Below, piece after piece: positions 43,135 through 52,050 of a stretch of DNA of 62,711 nucleotides (position 1 is its first letter; the number at the start of each line of letters is the position of its first letter). The notes below the pieces were generated by a model that did not search any database, had not been told where the DNA came from, and saw only the letters and a list, made by a program, of their open reading frames with translations. The stretch is from an uncultured Porphyromonadaceae bacterium (GTDB taxonomy: Bacteria; Bacteroidota; Bacteroidia; Bacteroidales; Muribaculaceae), in contig CABUPJ010000016.1 of assembly GCA_902493335.1 (NCBI GenBank), positions 1-62,711 on the forward strand, written 5' to 3'. The translations under genes and the position numbers were made by a program.

Positions 43135-44490
43135 ATGACATCAGAAGATTTAGAACATCTCAATAAATACACCGAGACGACAGGTGAGCCCGACCGCATC
43201 ATGGTCGTCGGCGTCGGCGGCGGTGGCGGCAATGCCGTCAACCACATGTATAACGAGGCCGTCATCCACGGCGTGTCGTTTGTCGTGGTCAACACCGATG
43301 ACATGGCGCTCAAATGTTCGCCCGTTCCCCGCAAACTTCTCATAGGCCCGACCGTGACCCGCGGCCGAGGCGCCGGCAACGTGCCCGAACGCGCCCGTGA
43401 GGCCGCCGAGGAGAGTGCCGAAGACATCCGCGCTCTATTCACCGACGAGACCGACATGGTCTTCATCACCGCCGGCATGGGCGGCGGCACCGGCACCGGC
43501 GCCGCACCCGTCGTGGCCCGTATCGCCCGCGAGCGCGGACTCCTCACCATCGGCATCGTCACCATCCCCTTCCTCTTCGAGGGCATGAAGAAGATTGCCA
43601 AGGCCGTCGCAGGCGCCGAGGAGATGGGCAAATATGTCGACGCCCTGCTGGTCATCAACAACGAGCGCCTCTCCGAGATTTATCCCGACCTCGCATTCGA
43701 GGAGTCGTTTGCCAAAGCCGACGACACCCTCTCTATCGCCGCGCAGAGCATCTCGGAGATCGTCACCAATCCCGGCTATATCAACCTCGACTTCAATGAC
43801 GTCGACACGACCCTGCGCAACGGCGGCACGGCCATCATCTCGATCGGCTACGGCGAGGGTGAGAACCGTGTTTCGGCAGCCATCGAGGACGCTCTCCACT
43901 CGCCCCTGCTCAAGAACACCGACGTCTTCAGCAGCAAGAAGCTGCTCTTCAACCTCAGCTATTCGCGCAAGGCCGAGCATAAGTTCCGCACCGACGAGTC
44001 GCGCGAACTCGACGATTTCGTAACCAAGATCGACTCGGGCGTCGACGTCATCTGGGGTATCACCTATGACGACACTCTCGGCGAGAAGGTCAAGCTCACC
44101 ATCCTTGCCGCCGGCTTCGACGTCACCGTCCGCGAGAACGGCAAGCGTGACGACGACATCATCATCAAGGGCAACAACCCCGACGACCCCGACGGCGCCC
44201 AGACCATCGACAAGGAAGTCATCAAGGAGTATTACGGCAAAGAGAAGATCGACGACCTACAGCGTCACAACGACACACGTCACTATATCCTCCTCGAAGC
44301 CGACCAGCTCGACAACGATGAGATTCTCGACACCTTCGAGCGCACTCCGGCCTATAACCGCAACAAGAAGTCGGCCAAAGTCAAGACTGCCGCTGACGAC
44401 CGCCGTCAGCAGCGTCAGACCGACCGTCCGGTACAGCCCAAAAACAACAGAGACACAGACAACATCATAGACTTTTCGCTCGAAGAATGA
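43135..44490 (+). CDS. ftsZ: Tubulin-like division protein FtsZ
   Basis: A 451-residue GTPase. The N-terminal VVGVGGGGGNAVNHM and the tubulin signature GGGTGTG (116-122) bind GTP, and NNERL and the NLDFNDVDT (T7 loop-like) segment complete the active site between subunits. The C-terminal linker (about 340-440) is long and charged, ending in DNIIDFSLEE. Its stop overlaps the sirtuin start by four bases. Confidence 0.98.
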   Translation: MTSEDLEHLNKYTETTGEPDRIMVVGVGGGGGNAVNHMYNEAVIHGVSFVVVNTDDMALKCSPVPRKLLIGPTVTRGRGAGNVPERAREAAEESAEDIRALFTDETDMVFITAGMGGGTGTGAAPVVARIARERGLLTIGIVTIPFLFEGMKKIAKAVAGAEEMGKYVDALLVINNERLSEIYPDLAFEESFAKADDTLSIAAQSISEIVTNPGYINLDFNDVDTTLRNGGTAIISIGYGEGENRVSAAIEDALHSPLLKNTDVFSSKKLLFNLSYSRKAEHKFRTDESRELDDFVTKIDSGVDVIWGITYDDTLGEKVKLTILAAGFDVTVRENGKRDDDIIIKGNNPDDPDGAQTIDKEVIKEYYGKEKIDDLQRHNDTRHYILLEADQLDNDEILDTFERTPAYNRNKKSAKVKTAADDRRQQRQTDRPVQPKNNRDTDNIIDFSLEE

Positions 44491-45173
44491 AAAAACTTGT
44501 CATATCGACCGGCGCCGGCATCAGCGCCGAGAGCGGCATATCGACCTTCCGCGACGCCGGAGGTCTCTGGGAGCAGTATCCCGTCATGGACGTATGCAGC
44601 GCCGACGGTTTCGCCCGCAATCCGTCGCTTGTCCATAAGTTTTATAACGAGCGCCGCAAACAGCTGCAGTCGTGCAGCCCCAACGCCGCCCACTACGGCC
44701 TCGTCGACCTTGAGAAATATTTCGACGTGACCGTCATCACCCAGAATGTCGACGACCTTCACGAGCGCGCCGGCAGCACGAAGACACTCCATCTCCACGG
44801 CGAGCTGATGAAGGTGCGTGCGCTCGACGATGAGTCGCGCGTCTACACCCTCCGCCCCGAGGCCTGCGAGACAACGCCCGAAACCGTCATCGACGGACAT
44901 CATGTAAGACCCCACATCGTCTTCTTCCAGGAGGCGGTGCCAAATTTCGAGCCTGCGACACAGGTAGTGTCCGAGGCCGACATTTTCGTCATCATAGGCA
45001 CGAGTCTGGCCGTCTATCCGGCCGCGAGCCTGCTTCATTATGTCCGCCCCGGGGTGCCGGTCTATTATATCGACCCCAATCCGGCCGACGTGCCTCCGTC
45101 GGTCACCGTCATCAAAGCCAAGGCCTCTGAGGGTGTGGCGATTCTAACTGAAATGTTATTGAAAGAAAAATAA
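44487..45173 (+). CDS. NAD-dependent protein deacylase, SIR2 family
   Basis: A 228-residue sirtuin. GAGISAESGISTFRD (NAD loop), TQNVDDLHERAG and LHLHGE (catalytic His104) are conserved, as is GTSLAVYPAA. The zinc-binding cysteine pairs are missing: only one Cys lies in the small domain region. The position after W-E-Q-Y that holds the Arg of acid-acyl-removing class III sirtuins is a Met, so its acyl preference cannot be read. It overlaps ftsZ by four bases and so is translated with the division genes. Confidence 0.88.
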   Translation: MKKLVISTGAGISAESGISTFRDAGGLWEQYPVMDVCSADGFARNPSLVHKFYNERRKQLQSCSPNAAHYGLVDLEKYFDVTVITQNVDDLHERAGSTKTLHLHGELMKVRALDDESRVYTLRPEACETTPETVIDGHHVRPHIVFFQEAVPNFEPATQVVSEADIFVIIGTSLAVYPAASLLHYVRPGVPVYYIDPNPADVPPSVTVIKAKASEGVAILTEMLLKEK

Positions 45174-45181
45174 ACCGGAAA

Positions 45182-47575
45182 ATGTTACATATGATTGACC
45201 TTAAACGCGTCGCCACTGTTTTTCTCTGCTGTGTGGCGACGGCGTATGCCTATGCCGCCGCCCCGGCGTCATATTATAAAGACTGTGAGAACAAGGGTGG
45301 CAAAGACCTCCTGACTGCTCTTTATCAGACAATCACAAGCCATACACGCGTGAGCTATGACGGTCTGTGGAATGTCTACAAGACTTCAGACGTCCGTTCC
45401 GACGGTACGGTCTGGGATATGTATTCGACCAAACACTGGCGCGTCGGTGCCGAGCATTGCGGCAACTATAAGCTCGTCGGCGACTGCATCAACCGCGAGC
45501 ACTCGTTCCCCAAAAGCTGGTTTAACGATGCCTCGCCCATGGTGAGCGACGCTTTCCATGTCTATCCCACCGACGGCAAGGTCAACGGCCAGCGCAGCAA
45601 TTATCCCTTCGGCGAATGTGCCGGCGGCACACGCCTGGCCTCGAACGGCAACGTTCAGGCCCTCGGTCGTCTCGGCCGCTCGACTTTCCCGGGCTACAGC
45701 GGTACCGTCTTTGAGCCTGACGACGAATACAAAGGTGACTTCGCACGCTCATATTTCTATATGGCCGCATGTTACAACGACCGCATCTCGGGCTGGTCGT
45801 CCGACATGCTCGCCCGCAACAGCTATCCCGTCTTCTCGTCGTGGGCCGTCAACCTGCTGCTCAAATGGCACCGCATGGACCCTGTCAGCGACAAGGAGAC
45901 CAAGCGCAACGATGCCGTTTATGCCCATCAGCGCAACCGAAATCCCTTTATCGACCATCCCGAGCTGGCCGAATATATCTGGGGCGACAAGAAGAGCGAG
46001 CGCTGGTCGTCGTCGGCGACTTCTGCCCCCGTCATCAACCAGCCCGTCAGCGGCAGCACCATCGATCTCGGCATCACTGCCGTCAATGTCGCCCGCAGCG
46101 TCACAGTCACCGTCAAAGGTTCAAATCTCACGGGTAATGTTACCTTCTCGTCGAACGGCGGCTTTATGGTATCGCCCTCGATGGTGAGTGCGGCCGACGC
46201 CAACAGCGCCGCCGGAGCGAAGGTTACGGTTACGGCCACGCCCGCGACGGCAGGTGATTTCAACGGCACGCTTACCATCACCTCAGGCACGGCCAAGAGT
46301 TCGGTCAGCCTCCACATACGCGCTATCGACGGTCTGCCCGCGTCAGCTGCGACCGACGTTGAGCTCGAGTCGTTTGTCGCCAACTGGATTTATGTCGGCG
46401 ATGAAATCGACGGCAGCTATTATATGCTCGACGTCCGTGACGCCTCGGGCAGCCTCGACGGCTATCCCCGCAATGTCACGGCCGTGACAGGCTCATACCG
46501 CGTCGACGGTCTCACGCCTTCTACAGCTTACACCTATACGTTGAAATCGGCCACGATGACCTCGCAGAACGTGTCTGTCACTACTGCCGACCCCATTCCC
46601 TCGGTCAATTTCTACTACGACGGCGACCTGCGCTTCATCTCTGAGCCGGGCGTGGCTTCTGAGCCCGCCGAACTCCTCGTCGAGATTGAGAATATCACCA
46701 CCGACGTCAACGTCAGCGTCACGGCACCCTTCGAGCTCTCGCTCGACAAGAGTGACTGGGGCCTCGCTGTCACACTCTCGCCCGACGAAGACCGCCTCTA
46801 CATGCGTCTCAACAGCGACAAGGCAGGTGACTTTACCACGATTCTCAAGGCCGTTGCAGGCGATTATATCAACGACGACGTAACAGTCTCGGGCTCGGCA
46901 GTCGCTCCCGTAGCCTTCTTCGAGGACTTCGAGACCGAGGGCATCAACAATTATACCGACAAGAGCTGGCAGGGCACCGCGGCCAAATGGTTCCTCCACG
47001 ACGCCGGCATCACTCCCGACAGCAAGTATGAAGGCAAGCAGTCGGTCCGCTTCGGCAAGACCGCGTCGAGCTATCTCGAGCTTGACGAAGACCGCGTCGC
47101 CGGCATCGGCACCGTCTCGTTCTATGCTGCCGTGTGGAACAAAGACGGCGATGTAAGCTTCGCTGTCAGATATTCGGCAGACGGCGGCATGACATGGAAC
47201 ACCGCCGGCACCGGTTCGGTCACATCGTCGGCATATACCCGATATACCTTTACCGTCAATGCCGCCGGTCCCGTCAGACTCCGTGTCGAGCAGACCGAAG
47301 GCAAGCGCTGGATGCTCGACAACCTCGAAATGAGCGATTACCGCCAGAGCGGTCTCTTCGAGCCTGACGCCGATTATCACCGCTGGGACGCATACGCCCG
47401 CGGCGGCAGCCTTGTCATCGAGAGCGACGGGCCGCGTGAGGTCGCTGTCTATGGTGTCGACGGCATCACATGGTTCAATGGCGCCGTCTCGGCATACGAG
47501 ACTGTCATCAACCTTCCCAAAGGACTGTATGTTATAGCATCAGGCGACTTTACCCGCCGTGTTTTAGTGAAATGA
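45182..47575 (+). CDS. Secreted endonuclease I family nuclease with C-terminal sorting tail
   Basis: A 797-residue protein: signal peptide (about 1-26), an endonuclease I domain (about 28-275) with DMYS, NREHSFPKSWF (104-114, His107 of the beta-beta-alpha metal site) and YPTDGKVNGQRSNYPFG, then Ig-like and fibronectin-like beta domains, a jelly-roll-like stretch (about 575-720) and a tail ending GLYVIASGDFTRRVLVK, similar to type IX secretion signals. It probably degrades extracellular DNA or RNA. An ATG at 45191 is an alternative start. It is packed between the sirtuin (8 bases) and hflX (overlap). Confidence 0.85.
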   Translation: MLHMIDLKRVATVFLCCVATAYAYAAAPASYYKDCENKGGKDLLTALYQTITSHTRVSYDGLWNVYKTSDVRSDGTVWDMYSTKHWRVGAEHCGNYKLVGDCINREHSFPKSWFNDASPMVSDAFHVYPTDGKVNGQRSNYPFGECAGGTRLASNGNVQALGRLGRSTFPGYSGTVFEPDDEYKGDFARSYFYMAACYNDRISGWSSDMLARNSYPVFSSWAVNLLLKWHRMDPVSDKETKRNDAVYAHQRNRNPFIDHPELAEYIWGDKKSERWSSSATSAPVINQPVSGSTIDLGITAVNVARSVTVTVKGSNLTGNVTFSSNGGFMVSPSMVSAADANSAAGAKVTVTATPATAGDFNGTLTITSGTAKSSVSLHIRAIDGLPASAATDVELESFVANWIYVGDEIDGSYYMLDVRDASGSLDGYPRNVTAVTGSYRVDGLTPSTAYTYTLKSATMTSQNVSVTTADPIPSVNFYYDGDLRFISEPGVASEPAELLVEIENITTDVNVSVTAPFELSLDKSDWGLAVTLSPDEDRLYMRLNSDKAGDFTTILKAVAGDYINDDVTVSGSAVAPVAFFEDFETEGINNYTDKSWQGTAAKWFLHDAGITPDSKYEGKQSVRFGKTASSYLELDEDRVAGIGTVSFYAAVWNKDGDVSFAVRYSADGGMTWNTAGTGSVTSSAYTRYTFTVNAAGPVRLRVEQTEGKRWMLDNLEMSDYRQSGLFEPDADYHRWDAYARGGSLVIESDGPREVAVYGVDGITWFNGAVSAYETVINLPKGLYVIASGDFTRRVLVK

Positions 47576-48807
47576 AAGAATTCGTTATAAGTAAAGAAAC
47601 TACTGAGCGCACCGTTCTCGTCGGCCTTGTCACGCCGACGCAGAACGAGCTCAAGGTGGGCGAATATCTCGCCGAACTCGCGTTCCTGGCCGACACGGCC
47701 GGCGCCGAGACGGTGAAGATGTTTACCCAAAAGCTCGACTACCCCAATCCGCGCACCTTTGTCGGCAAGGGAAAACTCGACGAGATAAAGCAGTATGTCG
47801 AGGCCAATGACATCGGCATGGTCATCTTCGACGACGACCTGACCGTCAAGCAGGTCGCCAATATCGAGCGCGAGCTCGGTGTCAAGATTCTCGACCGCAC
47901 GAGCCTCATCCTGGACATCTTCGCCAAACGCGCCCAGACGGCAAACGCCAAGACGCAGGTCGAGCTGGCCCAGTATCAGTATCTGCTGCCGCGTCTGACC
48001 CGCATGTGGACCCACCTCGAGCGCCAGCGCGGCGGCATCGGCATGCGAGGCCCCGGCGAGACCCAGATCGAGACCGACCGACGCATCATCCTCGACAAGA
48101 TTTCGCGCCTAAAAGCCGAGCTTGTCGCCATCGACAAACAGAAGTCGATGCAGCGCAAAAACCGCGGCAAGCTTACCCGCGTCGCGCTCGTCGGATACAC
48201 CAACGTCGGCAAATCGACCCTGATGAATCTGTTGAGCAAGAGCGACGTCTTTGCCGAAAACAAACTCTTCGCCACCCTTGACACGACAGTGCGCAAGGTC
48301 ATCATCGACAATCTGCCGTTCCTGCTGACAGATACCGTCGGCTTTATCCGCAAACTGCCCACACACCTCGTCGACTCGTTCAAGTCGACTCTCGACGAAG
48401 TGCGCGACGCCGATCTCCTCGTTCACGTCGTCGACATCTCTCACCCCAACTTCGAGGAGCAGATCGAGGTCGTCGACAAGACCCTGCGCGAGATCTGTGC
48501 CGGCGGTGACAAACCGGTGATACTGGTCTTCAACAAGATCGACGCATTCTCTTACAAGCCCAAGGACGCCGACGACCTGACGCCCCGCACCCGCGAGAAC
48601 ATCTCGCTCGACGAGCTCAAGGCTACCTGGATGGCGAAGATGAACGACAACTGTGTCTTCATCTCGGCCAAACGCGGCATAAACATCGACGAACTCAAGC
48701 AGAAGATCTACGAGAAGGCGCGCGAGATTCACATGGCCCGCTTTCCCTATAATGACTTCCTCTTCCAGAAATACGACGAGGAGACAGACCCCGAGGCCGA
48801 GCAATGA
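47572..48807 (+). CDS. hflX: Ribosome-associated GTPase HflX
   Basis: A 411-residue GTPase from the ATG at 47572, which overlaps the nuclease stop; the longer frame has no homology. The HflX N-terminal domain has NPRTFVGKGKL and the RGGIGMRGPGETQIETDRR motif; the G domain has VGYTNVGKSTL, DTVGFIRKLP and NKID. It splits stalled or stress-arrested ribosomes in other bacteria. Confidence 0.96.
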   Translation: MKEFVISKETTERTVLVGLVTPTQNELKVGEYLAELAFLADTAGAETVKMFTQKLDYPNPRTFVGKGKLDEIKQYVEANDIGMVIFDDDLTVKQVANIERELGVKILDRTSLILDIFAKRAQTANAKTQVELAQYQYLLPRLTRMWTHLERQRGGIGMRGPGETQIETDRRIILDKISRLKAELVAIDKQKSMQRKNRGKLTRVALVGYTNVGKSTLMNLLSKSDVFAENKLFATLDTTVRKVIIDNLPFLLTDTVGFIRKLPTHLVDSFKSTLDEVRDADLLVHVVDISHPNFEEQIEVVDKTLREICAGGDKPVILVFNKIDAFSYKPKDADDLTPRTRENISLDELKATWMAKMNDNCVFISAKRGINIDELKQKIYEKAREIHMARFPYNDFLFQKYDEETDPEAEQ

Positions 48808-49562
48808 AAACAGTCTTCATAACCGGCGGCGCCACAGGCATAGGTGCGGCCGCGGTGCGCAAGTTCCATGCCGAGGGCTGGGCCGTCGTCTTCCTTGACG
48901 TCAATGCTGAGGCTGCGTCGGCTTTGGTTGACGAATGTGGCGCGGACACGGTCTTTGTCGAAGGCAACACGCGCTGCCGCGATGATATCGAACGCGCCGT
49001 CGCCGTCGCTGTCGCGCGTTTCGGCCGCATCGACAGCGTTGTCGCCAATGCGGGCATACACCGCAAGAATACCATCCTCGACATCACCGACGACGAGCTT
49101 GATCTGATGATCGACACGAACATCTATGGCTCGGTTAACACTCTGCGCTGCGCTCTGCCTGTCATGATAGCCTCGGGCGGCGGAACCGTTGTCATCAACG
49201 CCTCCGACCAATGGTTTGTCGGCAAGTCAGAGAGTTTTGCCTACGGTCTTACCAAAGGCGCGCTCGGCCAGATTACCCGCAGCCTCGCCGTCGACCTCGC
49301 TCAGTATGGTGTGAGGGTCAATGCCGTCTGTGCCGGCACGATTGACACACCCCTTGTCGATAACGTCTTCCGGCGTCTCTCGGACAAGACGGGCAAAAGT
49401 GTCGAGGAATACCGGCGCGAAGAAGACGCCCTTTTCCCTCTCGGCCGCATGGGCCGCGCCGACGAAGTCGCCCAGGTCATCTACTTCCTCGCCTCCGACG
49501 CCTCGTCCTTCGTCACCGGTTCGCATTATCTCGTCGACGGCGGCCTCGTCGCCAAAGGCTGA
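48804..49562 (+). CDS. Short-chain dehydrogenase/reductase
   Basis: A 252-residue SDR. TGGATGIG near the N terminus binds the cofactor; the acid after the second strand (FLDVN) suggests NAD rather than NADP. NAG follows near residue 83, and YGLTK is the catalytic Tyr-Lys pair. The C terminus (SSFVTGSHYLVDGG) is classical. Substrate unknown. It overlaps hflX and is the last gene of the long co-directional run. Confidence 0.9.
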   Translation: MKTVFITGGATGIGAAAVRKFHAEGWAVVFLDVNAEAASALVDECGADTVFVEGNTRCRDDIERAVAVAVARFGRIDSVVANAGIHRKNTILDITDDELDLMIDTNIYGSVNTLRCALPVMIASGGGTVVINASDQWFVGKSESFAYGLTKGALGQITRSLAVDLAQYGVRVNAVCAGTIDTPLVDNVFRRLSDKTGKSVEEYRREEDALFPLGRMGRADEVAQVIYFLASDASSFVTGSHYLVDGGLVAKG

Positions 49563-49964
49563 CCCCAATGTACAATTCTTCGCAAGCGAAGCGCTGAAGC
49601 GATAACATAATGCACGTTGCACAATCAAGAACAGAAGGGCAAAAAGGGCAGAAGGCACAAAAGATTTTTGAGATAGAAAGACATAAAAGCAAAATCGCCT
49701 GCAAGGCGATGATTTTACTGATAGCCGCGTAGGCCGAGGCGCTTGGGCGCCGGCCTGCGCGGTGTGGGCGATAATAGATTGATTGCGTTTGAAAAACGCA
49801 GACTTGCTACTATGACAGCGCCTCTCCGAGGCTTAGCTTCTACAGTCGTATCCCTTTTCAGCCGTAGTTTCACATACAATATGGACCAAAGGCTTCAGCC
49901 CTTGGAGCCAATGGGTTGGATGCTGCTGTAGTGAAAATCAGCGACCGCCTGCAAGGCGCTGACG
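49563..49964. repeat. Gene-free gap with dispersed hairpin repeat modules
   Basis: No gene is seen. Modules shared with the repeat at the window start include the GGACCAAAGGCTTCAGCCCT element (about 49883-49922). CGCCTGCAAGGCG occurs twice (49696-49708 and 49946-49958). A GC-rich inverted stretch lies near 49724-49762 and a purine-rich run at 49625-49670, which resembles 62495-62535. A small hairpin (CTTCGC/GCGAAG, about 49577-49590) follows the SDR stop. Confidence 0.7.
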
Positions 49965-50552
49965 TTATTTCGTTTTTGGCGTTGAGCCTGAGGCCGGGCG
50001 ATGGGGCGAGGGCTGACGGGGTTTCACCGGCTGTGTCTCCTCGGGCGTTTTTGCGGGTTTGAGATAGCTGATGAGAATGCCTTGGTTGATGGCATCATTG
50101 ACGATTTTGTCTATTTGCAGGGCATAGGATGAATCGACTGTGGCGGCTTTGTCGAAAGTTTGGTTTGCGGGGTTATATAAACCGAAGAAAACATTGCTGC
50201 CTATGCGGGCGATGATAAAGCGGGCGCTCGACTCTAAGTCTGAAATGACTTTTGCATCTGTGAGATCGAAGCCGTTGAATGTAAAATTCTGTTGGGCCAC
50301 TTCGATTTTAGAGCTTCCTTTATGGGCGTTATAGGTGAAGAAGTAATTATTGTTTATGTCGGTAACAATAAAGGATAACTGTAGCGTACCGTTATTGTTG
50401 ATTATTGAAATAAAGGAATCGTCTGTGGAGTTGCCGATATATCTGCAATTCTCGGCCCAATGCTTCAAATTTGTTATTATCACCATATTTTGGGCTGCGC
50501 ATGTGAGAGCGGTACTGACTACCAGCATCAGGATAAACAGAATTTTCTTCAT
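49965..50552 (-). CDS. Secreted protein of unknown function
   Basis: A 195-residue protein with a signal peptide (about 1-20, ending CAAQ). The mature part is polar and beta-rich with Asn-rich stretches; the last 30 residues are Pro/Lys-rich, likely disordered. No family is recognised. It lies 16 bases behind dgt and may be co-transcribed. Confidence 0.6.
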   Translation of the reverse strand: MKKILFILMLVVSTALTCAAQNMVIITNLKHWAENCRYIGNSTDDSFISIINNNGTLQLSFIVTDINNNYFFTYNAHKGSSKIEVAQQNFTFNGFDLTDAKVISDLESSARFIIARIGSNVFFGLYNPANQTFDKAATVDSSYALQIDKIVNDAINQGILISYLKPAKTPEETQPVKPRQPSPHRPASGSTPKTK

Positions 50553-50568
50553 ATCATTTAATTAATTG

Positions 50569-51903
50569 TTACACTGCCGGCAGTGAGTGGCCGTTGAGTT
50601 TGCGGAAGAGGTCGAGGGCGTAGACGTCGGTCATGGCCGAGATGTGGTCGAGGACGGCCTGGATTTTGCCGAAGAGGGTGGGGGCTTCGACGTCGTACTG
50701 GCGGGGGAACTTCGACAGCAACAGACGCGAGTAGTTTAGCTCGGGCGCGACGACGGCGCCGATGAGCTTCTCCATCAGGAAGGTGATGATGCGGTTGCCG
50801 GCGAGTTCGATGTCGACAACGTCTGAGGCGCAATAGATGCGCTCCCACGACAGGTCATTGCAGCGCCGGTAGCCGTCGCCTTCGCGTGAATGGAGGTTTG
50901 ACAGCAGCGAGCCCTCGAATCGGCCGTCGAGTATCGCCTCTTCGTTGGCGATGAATGTGTCGGCGCAGCATTTGACGAGGGCGCCGATGACGCACGACCG
51001 CAGGTAGACGATTTTCTCGTTGGGGTCTTCGACGGCGTCCATGATGTCGAGCATGCGGCTGCGGCGTTCGTCGTCGAAGAACGAGAGAAACAGCTCGATG
51101 ACTTCGCCGGTGTTGAGTATCTTGAGTTTATGGGCGTCTTCGATGTCCATGACCTCGTAGCAGATGTCGTCGGCGGCCTCGACGATATAGACGAGCGGAT
51201 GGCGGGCATATATCAATCGGCCGTCGGGCGCGTCGAGCCGGCGCAGGCCGAGCTCGTCGGCGACGCGGCGGAAGTCGTCGGCCTCGGAGGTGAAGAAGCC
51301 GAATTTGCCTTTGGTCGACAGCATCGATTCATAAGGATATTTGACGATGGAGGCCAGTGTGGAATAGGTCATGGCGAAACCGCCGGGCCGGCGTCCGCGA
51401 AACTGATGGGTGAGAAGACGGAAAGCGTTGGCGTTGCCCTCGAAGCGGGTGAGGTCGCTCCATTGTTCGGGCGTGAGTTTTGACTGGAGTTCGCGGCCTG
51501 CGCCCTCGCTGAAAAATGTCGAGATGGCTTTTTCGCCCGAATGTCCGAACGGCGGATTGCCTAAGTCGTGGGCGAGGCATGCGGCGGCGACGATGTCGCC
51601 TATATGGTCGAGCAGCCCGACCCACGGCTCGTCGGCATATTTGTCGCGCAGCTCCGTCGAGACGATGTCGGCCATCGATTTGCCGACACAGGCCACTTCG
51701 ACCGAATGGGTCAGTCGGTTGTGGACGAAGATGCTGCCCGGCAGTGGAAAGACCTGTGTCTTGTTCTGCAGGCGGCGGAAGGGCGACGAGAAGACCAGGC
51801 GGTCGTAGTCGCGGCGGAAGTCGGTGCGGGTCGCGCTTTTCTTAGGGTCGTGATAGTGTTCGAGCCCGAAGCGCTTATCGTTGATGAGTTTTTGCCATTC
51901 CAT
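50569..51903 (-). CDS. dgt: Deoxyguanosinetriphosphate triphosphohydrolase-like protein
   Basis: A 444-residue HD-domain enzyme. RLTHSVEVACVG, the central HD of HDLGNPPFGHSGE (His112-Asp113) and EAADDICYEVMDIED give the metal site of dNTP triphosphohydrolases, which split dGTP or other dNTPs to nucleoside and triphosphate. SSPFRRLQNKTQVFPLP near the N terminus is typical of Dgt. Such enzymes adjust dNTP pools and in some bacteria act against phage; here the context gives no hint. Confidence 0.93.
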   Translation of the reverse strand: MEWQKLINDKRFGLEHYHDPKKSATRTDFRRDYDRLVFSSPFRRLQNKTQVFPLPGSIFVHNRLTHSVEVACVGKSMADIVSTELRDKYADEPWVGLLDHIGDIVAAACLAHDLGNPPFGHSGEKAISTFFSEGAGRELQSKLTPEQWSDLTRFEGNANAFRLLTHQFRGRRPGGFAMTYSTLASIVKYPYESMLSTKGKFGFFTSEADDFRRVADELGLRRLDAPDGRLIYARHPLVYIVEAADDICYEVMDIEDAHKLKILNTGEVIELFLSFFDDERRSRMLDIMDAVEDPNEKIVYLRSCVIGALVKCCADTFIANEEAILDGRFEGSLLSNLHSREGDGYRRCNDLSWERIYCASDVVDIELAGNRIITFLMEKLIGAVVAPELNYSRLLLSKFPRQYDVEAPTLFGKIQAVLDHISAMTDVYALDLFRKLNGHSLPAV

Positions 51904-52009
51904 GTGCCATATTGTTGTTTTCAGGGCTAAAATTACAAAAAAAGCCTTAACAGACCCACCTCCGACCCACTTTTTGACTTAAAATTAAACGATAAAGAAA
52001 AAATTATCA

Positions 52010-52017
52010 TATCTTTG
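52010..52017 (+). promoter_or_regulatory. -7 box for the M6 metalloprotease gene
   Basis: TATCTTTG matches TAnnTTTG exactly. Because it covers the in-frame TTG at 52015, translation must begin downstream, at ATG 52033 or 52051. Confidence 0.6.
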
Positions 52018-52050
52018 CTGTCCGCAAAAAATATGACTTACGATATTCCT

